Part shown: positions 56,935 to 64,000 of the stretch, one piece after another
Layout of the letters: the number at the start of each line of letters is the position of its first letter
Numbering within the stretch: the stretch's first letter is position 1
Source: Allodiplogaster sudhausi
Taxonomy: Eukaryota; Nematoda; Chromadorea; Rhabditida; Diplogasteridae
Length of the DNA stretch: 64,000 nt
Reading direction: 5' to 3'
Assembly (NCBI GenBank): GCA_945643635.1
Contig: CALZFC010000016.1
Coordinates: 1,002,501 to 1,066,500 of the forward strand
The notes under the pieces: generated by a model
Told to the model about the DNA's origin: nothing
Database searches by the model: none
What the model saw: only the letters and a program-made list of their open reading frames with translations
Program-made: the position numbers and the translations under genes

Positions 56935-59077
56935 CTACCTGATGACGAACTCGCCGGTAGCCAGCTCGCTGGAGAACGCCTCGAAGGACTTCGGGAAGAG
57001 GGTGTCGTCCAGGCCGCGGAGGAAGATGCACGGCACGGTCGGGTCGTCTGGCAGAGTGCCCACACTGTCAACAGTGAAGGCCGTCTCCACCACACGACCC
57101 GGGCCCGTGTCGATCCTCAGCACGGCGGTCCTCCCGATGAGCCGGACGAACTCGTCCATCTCGTCCTCTTCGTTCCTGCAATCAGCGGTGATCAGCTTGT
57201 TCAACACATCACACAGTTTTTGTGGGGTTGGCCCGACGCCACCCTGACTCAGCTTGTAGAGCCCAGCCTCAGGCTCCGGCTGCTCAAGGAGGAACTGCCT
57301 GGCCCGTATCTACTTGGTCAACATGGTCACAGCAGCAGTCTTTCCGGCCGAAGCCAGGAAGGCGCGTACTGGAACCATGCTTGTCCAGAGGCCGACACTT
57401 TCGATGTCTTTGACCAGGCGAGTTCTCCTCGAGCTAGCCACCGGCGTCCGCTGAGCCGCCGCCTGGCGCCCTTCCTCCATCTTGCGCATTCTAGCCCTAT
57501 TCAAGTCTTCACCGGCAGCCTTCTCTCCCGCCTCAATCACCTTGGCATCATTGAAGGCCCGAGTGAGAACAGAGGATGCTTTAATCTCGATTCACAGTAG
57601 TGTTGCTCTCTGCACAATTCTTTCTCTGAACTTACAAGTATTTTTTTTCTAATGGTTTCGCGGTTTTAAATATCACGTGTGGTCGCATCATATATTCAAT
57701 GGTGTAATAAATTATTATAATTATTATTGTCTCACTCAGTCCTTCTAGCCATTCCCGCGTCTTGTTCTTCACGAACAGAAGCTTGGCCTCTCTCCGGAAA
57801 AGACGCATGTTGGGAGAAGTGGTGAAGAGGCGGTCGAGAAACGCAAACCCGGATTCAACTACCGTATTCGACGCGGATGCGCTTGCCAAGTCCGCGGAAG
57901 TGAAAGACCTACAATCCACCATCGAATACTTGACATGTGCTCCCCCATCTCTTTCAGAAAGAGCATATTCCTGCTGAGATGCTTGGTTTCTCAGCGCGGA
58001 AAGCTCTTTCTTCAGAGACGAGGTCACACACTTAAGAGATTCGATGGTGGACTGGAGTACAGCCACTTTCGCCGAATGAGTCGAAGCCTGCCCTGCAAGC
58101 GAGATGGTTTTGCTTCTCTTTGCCCGAGCAAGCTTCTCCTCCAGACGGCGCCCTCTTCGTTTCTCCTTGGCACGCTCGCGCTTCAGCGCAGCAACGCTAC
58201 CACTCCAAAAGGCAAAAAAACGAGACTGAAGAGGAGTGGAACTAGCCTGGGAATGAGGTGTAGCTGCCGGAGGTGGTGATTTGGGCGGCATCGGCGGCTG
58301 TGGAGGAGTCGGCGGTGGAGGAGTCGGCGGTGGAGGGCTCGGCGGTGGAGGGCTCGGCGGCGGCGGAGAAGGCGGTGGCGGCGGAGTCGGCGGGGTGCAC
58401 TGCAAGGGGAGAGAAGGCAGAAGGAAAGCGGGACGTGTGGAAGAAGATGAGGAAGTTTGTGAAGAAATAAATGGAAGTGAGAGTTTAATTGGTGAAATGG
58501 TATTAGAAAAGAACAACCTTCTGTCGCCACCACTCCGGACGTGAAGCTGTTCCTCTCGTCTCCTCCGATCGTACTCGTGGCGCAGCCACCCCTCACTCAA
58601 CACAGAAGTGTCGCCTTCCAGCTCATCCGCTCCTAAGCAGCAATTATATTCGCTCAGTATGACTTGATATTCTTTCTAAGACTAAATATTCAAGGTACCA
58701 TCTAAGGTTAAACAGCTTAGACTACGGTATTATAGAATGTGATAAGAATTCTAGTCACAAAAGTTGGGTTCGCTACCTAAGCGTAACTGAATCGAAACGT
58801 AAGATGCCTACAAACGTGTAAATAAATAACTGACCAATTACATGGAGAAGAGAAGAGCGAGCAGCCTTCCGGGTAGAACTGGTCTCCACGCTGTGGAGAA
58901 GATGCCCCACACGCAGCAAACCGTCGTCAGAGATCTGACAAAATAAGGGAGAATCATCGTTCAATGTAGAAAAAAAGTACTGGAATAGTAAAGCAAAGAT
59001 AAAAGCATTCAATACCTTATATAGGCTAAGCTGTTCACGCCTCTCGCTGCCCTCCTTTGTCCAGCGTGCCAGAGATT
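56935..59077 (-). CDS. Unknown proline-rich, coiled-coil gene with an in-frame TAG
   Basis: Not recognised. Exons read on the minus strand: 59077-59016 (ARWTKEGSERREQLSLYK), about 58935-58835 (DDGLLRVGHLLHSVETSSTR), about 58634-58520 (DELEGDTSVLSEGWLRHEYD), about 58399-57735 opening with Pro-rich PPPPSPPPPT repeats, then a basic helical stretch ALKRERAKEKRRGRRLEEK and heptad-like VAVLQSTIESLKCVTSSLKK. It continues FTSADLASASASNTVVES, FLDRLFTTSPNMRLFRRE and TREWLEGL. The last exon, about 57580-56935, contains EDLNRARMRKMEEGRQAAA, VLNKLITADCRNEEDEMDEF and FLRGLDDTLFPKSFEAF, ending EFVIR then TAG. A single in-frame TAG at 57310-57312 breaks this exon while both sides stay open in the same frame. 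GC-rich codon use and clean splice sites argue for a real or recently real gene. The 5' end above 59077 is not found. Confidence 0.55.
57889..58077. repeat. Inverted duplication inside a coiled-coil exon
   Basis: The plus strand at about 57889-57975 (GAAGTGAAAGACC, CCACCATCGAATACTTG, CTCTTTCAGAAAGAGC) aligns with the minus strand of about 58077-57990 (GAAAGTGGCTGTACTCC, CCACCATCGAATCTCTT, CTCTGAAGAAAGAGC). Opposite strands thus encode similar peptides: SAEVKDLQSTIEYL (+) and SAKVAVLQSTIESL (-). Confidence 0.75.
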
Positions 59078-59147
59078 CTGCAAAAAGAAAAAGAAAATTC
59101 TTTGGGAAAGCGAGTTTTACATCATCGGCCGGCAATGTTTCGATGCA

Positions 59148-60690
59148 CCCCTAGGTTCAAAGTAACTTCAAATTTTGTACAATTGTTAAGAAATGCCATG
59201 GCTTCAAATAAAACGTTGAAATTTGCCCGCCACGAAAGTATAAAATATGTTTTTAGTTCAAAATAATGAATTCGCAAGAAATACTAAACATTACATTTTT
59301 GATGATATCTAACACCCCTATATTCAAAGTAACTTCAAATTTTGTACAATTGTTAAGAAATGCCATGGTTTCAAATAGAACGTTGAAATTTGCCCGCCAC
59401 GAAAGTACAAAATATGTTTTTAGGTCAAAATAATGAATTCGCATGACATACTAAACATTACATTTTTGATGATATCTAACACCCCTATATTCAAAGTAAC
59501 TTCAAATTTTGTACAATTGTTTAGAAATGCCATGGCTTCAAATAGAACGTTGAAATTTGCCCGCCACGACAGTATAAAATATGTTTTTAGGTCAAAATAA
59601 TGAATTCGCATGGAATACTAAACATTACATTTTTGATGATATCTAACACCCCTATATTCAAAGTAGCTTCAAATTTAGTTAGAGACCGCAGATAGCTTTT
59701 ACGGTCACATATTTGTCCGGGCGCACTACAGTATCCTTTGCGACATGTGTTGTATCTGAAATTCGTTTAACCTAGTTGTTTTTATAAAGTTTATACATTC
59801 TAGCTTGTTTTTTCTGGCTTATATTTCATCAATAGTATTCAAAGTATAGAATAAGATAGTGAACGTCTAAAAATTGATTCTTAGGGATGGAAGTGCAGGC
59901 GCCAATATTTCAGTGTTCGGTTAATTGGGACTGGGCGGGACATATTCGACTGCCCATTCGTTCCAGGTCTTGCTAGGAGTATCAGGAAAAAATTTTCATT
60001 CAAAAAAGCAAGCGCCGACATGAGATATCATTCAAAACGTGCTAAATTCCTTAAGCGCGCTTATAAATTAATCGAATACAGACACATCCGGTCATTCGCG
60101 GGGAAATTTTCTATGATTTAGCGTACTTAAACGTCTTCTTAATCTATTTCTAAGAAATTAAATAAGAAAAGTTAGCGCCGAAATCAGATATCCTTGAGAA
60201 AGTATTGTCTGAAACCAACACCTCCGATTACATAAAATACAACTCTTCCTGCTAATTTATTGGTTAATGGCTCAATAATTGGTCCTAAATAGTGATAAAT
60301 TAAGTTTTAATAAGTATATTTTATGAAAAGCAGCTTATTCGCAATATAACGTCAAAACATCGCACTTTGTACTGACGATCACCTCTTATTTTGGTGCGTC
60401 TAGGCATTCTGTAGCGGGCCCAGGCGTATGATGGCTAACAGATATTTACTTCTTATTTTAAGCTTGTGGATGCTACTTTCTTAGGTTTTTATTTTGAAAT
60501 GAATTTCGAACCCCGAAAAGTACCAAAAAATCACGCGAAGAAATATTTTTAAACCTTTTCAAACTTTTATCTGCGGTCTCTAAATTTAATACAATTGTTT
60601 AGAAATGCCATAGCTTCAAATAGAACGTTGAAATTTGCCCGCCACGACAGTATAAAATAAGTTTTTTACTCAATTAAAGCGACGAAAAAA
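59148..60690. repeat. 167-bp satellite, about four copies, interrupted by a transposon
   Basis: The unit starting CCCCTATATTCAAAGTAACTT repeats at about 59148, 59315, 59482 and 59650, exactly 167 bp apart. It includes GAAATGCCATGGCTTCAAAT, TTTGCCCGCCACGA and TAATGAATTCGCA. The fourth copy is split by the element 59681-60581 and resumes at about 60582 to 60690. Minus-strand ORFs of 63 codons across it are repeat shadows. 60690-60963 is AT-rich with no gene. Confidence 0.92.
59681..60581. mobile_element. 901-bp TIR element of the AGAGACCGCAG family
   Basis: The perfect 14-bp inverted ends are AGAGACCGCAGATA (59681) and TATCTGCGGTCTCT (60581). The flanks share AAATTTA, offset by three bases on the left, a possible 7-bp target duplication. 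It is inserted in the satellite. No transposase-like frame was found, so it is probably non-autonomous. Confidence 0.85.
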
Positions 60691-60963
60691 ATTCAGTCAA
60701 AATAATGCATGTTGTCATTGACCACGAGAATGGACAGTCAAAGAGGATAAAATGTCGAACATACCTTTAAATGGCCTGCTTGATGTAAATGAAGACTAAA
60801 AAAAGCCGCAGGAGCTATGAAGATGCGGCAGACATCACAGACTAGAAAATGTCGTGTTAGATTTATTCAGGGTGAATTTACATTGTCCGTGTTTTAGGAA
60901 ACATGGTACGGTATCACCCGGCCCAGAGTTCATTAGGTCACACATGGGTTACTGCGGTCTCTA

Positions 60964-61501
60964 CTTATAACAAAGGATCGTACGCATAGAATTTCATTTA
61001 AAGGGGTTTATCTTGTACCAAATTTCATCCTCTTTCTTATGATGTATGTTTGGACATACGGAAATGTGTTTGAAGTAGTTTTTTAACCCTTCTAATTATA
61101 CTGAACGTAATTTCCCATATAAATCGGAACTTTTCAATAAAATTATGGATTTAACATTTAAAGATCTCCATGAGAGCTCTTAGATGATATACTTACGATT
61201 TTGTAATATTAAGATTGAGCGTAGTTATGGATCGATGAATGCGCTTGCACTGTGTCTCGGCGACAAAAATGAACCATTTTGACCGATTCGCGCGTATTTT
61301 TCGCAAGGTGTGCCAACCAGGATTTTTTTGAAGGAAACAAATTCTTGTAGCAAATTTCACGCGCTACAACATATCAAAAAACTGCAGGGTACACTTTCCA
61401 AAAATGAACAAAAAGTGGTCATAAAAATGTTCAGGGCCGTGTTTTGGGTCGAAAATGGATTTTTTAGAACTTTTTAACCCAATCACAATTGAAGTGCGTC
61501 C
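60964..61501. repeat. Right arm of the ~540-bp inverted repeat pair
   Basis: Reverse-complement copy of 52225-52772, from CTTATAACAAAGGATCGTACG (split) to GAAGTGCGTCC. On its inner side it abuts AGAGACCGCAG (reverse strand, 60952-60962), as the left arm does at 52913. Its outer end lies only 20 bp from the stop codon of MFS paralogue C. Confidence 0.92.
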
Positions 61502-61520
61502 AAATCAAATTGGTAGGATA

Positions 61521-63728
61521 TCACAAGTACGTATTTTCTCCGGGGTTCGTTTCAGAAATAGTTTCAGTTTTCTTGACGCCTCTGGTAGCCTTTCTGAGAT
61601 CTTTCAGATAGAATCGACAGGCGATCAATGAAAAGACAACACTTGAGACGCTCACCGCCGCGGCAATTTGGAGAGCCTCAATTTAACAATCTCTCGCTTA
61701 AAGGAGGGTGGTCACTTAAAACAATTAATAACGTTTAAAATACACCCTCTTCATACCTTAAGCCTTCTGATTCACGTTTCCGTCTGATAATGAGAACGTT
61801 TGAGTAAATGTGCACTTTGAAAATGGCGACAATTTCAACATATAAATTTCTTTTTGGCAACTGTTTACCGTATTTTCTCTATTAGTGCCCCCGGGGGCAC
61901 TATTTTTCAATCCCCTTGCGAGAGGGGGGCACTACTTGGGGGGGGGGGGTTCTATTAGAGGGAGGGGTACTATTTTTCAATGTGATTGGCTAAAAGTTTG
62001 TAAGCAACAATTTATTCCTAACAAAAGAGATTTGTAGCTCTTCTTCAATTGAATCATCACCGGAAGATCCATTTTACTGTAAATTTTGAATGAATTTGTA
62101 ATTAATTAATTGGGAAGAGCCTCCAGAATCCATTCGAGGTACATATCGAGCCGAGGTATTAGACTAATGGGGGGGGGTACACTATTGGAGGGGGGGGGGG
62201 TTCTATTAGAGGGAGGGGTACTATTTTTCAATACCCTCGCGAGAGGGGGGCACTATTAGAGGGGTGGTTCTAATAGAGGGAGGGGCACTAATAGAGAAAA
62301 TACGGTAATTCATATAACGACAGAGCCGACAATTTTGTTGTTGTAAAGAGATAATGGAAGTTGAATAAACTCTTTTGGTTTTTTAAATTTATAAAAGAAA
62401 TGTAGCTCTCGAACACGTACAGTTTTCACGACGCTGAATGTCGCGGAAGAGTCGTCGCCGTCTTTGAAACAGTCAATGAGCTGAAGTAATGATAGGAAAA
62501 ATAAGATAACTATTCTACGAGAACCCATCTAGTGATAAAAGACCCGAGTGCGTCGCCTGACGCGAGAGCCACGATATTACTGGCCGCAACAGCAGATGCA
62601 TGAAGGCGAGATGGGATTACGGTCTGCAAAAGAAAACGCTTATCAGATTTTTTAAACTAATTATGCGAAAAATATATAAAATTATAGCTGACCAGGATTA
62701 TATAGCTTGTGATGGGAAAACAGCCTCCGCTCATGAAGGAACCAAAAAAGAAAGCTGTCTGAATCGCCAAGACATTTGCCTTACTAATAACATTTATTAG
62801 ATAAATTAATAAAAGCTTACAAGGGCCGCGACGAAGTCTTTGGTTATAAAGTACAGATATGCAAATTTGAAAGGAGCCCAGAGAATCGCAGCTATCGAAA
62901 GCGTGAGCAGAGGAGCAATAGCTGTTCGAATCAGCCTGAACGGTCCCCAGCCGCTGCGCCATCTCTGAGTTCAGTTCAGTTATCGATTCGTTGATCGTCA
63001 ACGGGCCGATCGGTTAAGATAAACAGAGAGTCCGCAACAAATCTGCTTGTTTCTTCTCAGCTCTGCTAACCTCTGAACAAGTGACGAGGGCTATTGAACC
63101 GATGAAGCTGCCAATTACGACTGCGACACCTTGAAGCGTCACTGCCCTGAAAATATTATACCGAAAATATTTGTGGGTTTTTTTATTACATAAAAAAAAC
63201 TAACTGGCTGGAAGAGAGGCCATAAAAGGCGCCTTCTGCAGTCATACTCATTGCGGAGGACGTAAACTCAGAAAACCACCAGCTCTGAATGTTGACGACA
63301 TTTTATCTTTCCCTAGAATATGAATCTAAAATATTTTCTCAACACGAATACATCGGGTTCACCAATGAACCTGTGCAGACATGTAGTAATTTGAAGCTGA
63401 AAAGCCAAGCGTTGCGAGCCAGAAAGTCTTGCTGAAATAGTCCTTCCATTTCTCCTTACAATTAGCCTTCTCTTATCGATAGTTATAGTTGATATTTTAT
63501 TAGATATAATTTCATTGAAAAACTTCTCCACTCGTGGCCTTCTAAATTTATTTTAATAAAACCACTCAATAATCACGCTCAATTAGCCGGCCAAGCGGTT
63601 TTCTGCACGGTTACAGAATGGAAAAAGTAAACAGGATCCAACCAGCGATAAACAATGGAAGCATCGTCTAGCAGACTTTTGATCTCACGATCTTCACCAA
63701 TTGTCGACTGCTCAGTCTGTGGCGCATC
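61521..63728 (-). CDS. Spinster-like MFS transporter, paralogue C (5'-incomplete)
   Basis: C-terminal half only. Minus strand: DAPQTEQSTIGEDREIKSLL (exon starting 63728, homologous to NAPPREQMKIGEGSQLKSIL of paralogue B), RWLDPVYFF, then exons for the C-half helices including FSEFTSSAMSMTAEGAFYGL (about 63270-63210), ESRTFVTTC-like and RWRSGWGPFRLI (about 62960). These are followed by SDALASGDALGSFITRWVL-like sequence near 62560 and LIDCFKDGDDSSATFSVVKT (about 62480-62420). The last exon is EALQIAAAVSVSSVVFSLIA to a TGA at 61521. The last intron is enlarged by a G-rich MITE. The upstream N-terminal exons (TM1-6) are absent from 63729-64000 and may lie beyond the window or be lost. It is closest to paralogue B. 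Confidence 0.62.
61868..62305. mobile_element. 438-bp TA-flanked MITE with long G runs
   Basis: Perfect 24-bp inverted ends: the left begins CCGTATTTTCTCTATTAGTG and the right is its complement, with TA on both sides (61866-61867, 62306-62307). Inside, the motif GGGGCACTA / GTACTATTTTTCAAT is repeated, with G runs of 8-13 bases. It lies in the last intron of paralogue C. Confidence 0.9.
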
Positions 63729-64000
63729 CTGCAGCACTCATGTTTTATTTCATTTTTTTATTTATTTTACAGCATTCTCAAATTACAGCAACGCTCAACG
63801 TCGCTGGTCAAGGCTATGTCGGCTATTGCGGCAGCGGCCAATTTGGCCAACTAGAATATCTCGCTGCAGAAATCGTTTTCAGGCAATAATATCTATATCA
63901 AAATAAGATTTTTCACTTATTCCGTTAAAAAATCTCGAGAATAGCTGAAAATTTGAGAATTCATTACGTAGAATTATAAATTTGGTGCGATTGCTTCATG
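63729..64000. other. Window end; possible plus-strand exon
   Basis: On the plus strand an open segment after TTTTACAG at about 63773 reads TATLNVAGQGYVGYCGSGQF to a TAA near 63889. It could be an exon of a gene on the other strand, but no donor or partner exon is visible. No N-terminal MFS exon was found. Confidence 0.25.

Noticed and set aside
57220..57600. 126-codon plus-strand ORF
   Set aside because: It overlaps the last exon of the minus-strand unknown gene; GC-rich exons often leave open antisense frames.
59253..59611. Two similar 63-codon minus-strand ORFs
   Set aside because: They are the same frame of successive 167-bp satellite monomers; 167 is not a multiple of three and nothing supports translation.

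Overview
This is eukaryotic, metazoan nuclear DNA. Genes are split into many small exons with GT-AG introns, mostly 45 bp to about 1 kb. Exons are GC-richer than the AT-rich introns, and (CT)n/(GA)n tracts occur everywhere. Several clues point to a nematode or close relative: a NAS-type astacin-family protein with EGF and CUB modules, a TWK-like two-pore potassium channel, a WRN helicase with no exonuclease domain, and acceptor-like AG sites at or just before start codons that would suit leader trans-splicing. The species cannot be named from the window.

Layout. 0.3-5.0 kb (-): ZPR1 zinc-finger protein. 5.7-12.9 kb (-): splicing factor SF3B2. 15.9-21.3 kb (+): K2P potassium channel; one of its introns holds a fold-back element with a tRNA-like core. 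21.4-23.3 kb: tandem 1.05-kb duplication, with a third partial copy at 27.3-27.9 kb. 23.3-27.2 kb (+): unrecognised multi-exon gene carrying a 1.4-kb TA-flanked transposon. 28.0-37.0 kb (-): WRN-type RecQ helicase. 38.0-42.2 kb (+): astacin-like propeptide followed by EGF-CUB-EGF-CUB, with no visible catalytic domain. 42.7-51.0 kb (-): two tandem Spinster-like MFS transporters, then a stray first-exon-like fragment. 61.5-63.7 kb (-): a third, 5'-incomplete paralogue.

Between the second and third transporters lies a 9-kb island (52.2-61.5 kb) bounded by about 540-bp inverted repeats. It holds a structurally complete hAT transposon (53449-56563: intact spliced transposase, matching termini, perfect 8-bp target duplication), a proline-rich/coiled-coil gene of unknown function with an in-frame TAG, a 167-bp satellite, and a nested 0.9-kb element with AGAGACCGCAG termini.

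The housekeeping genes (ZPR1, SF3B2, WRN) show no functional link to one another. The transporters form a local duplication cluster, and the mobile elements sit in introns or intergenic DNA. At least six small non-autonomous DNA transposons can be bounded by target-site duplications. No single new multi-gene system is evident. The strongest leads are the island with its potentially active hAT element, the catalytic-domain-less astacin, and a coding inverted duplication. Exon boundaries were read by eye and are approximate where stated.
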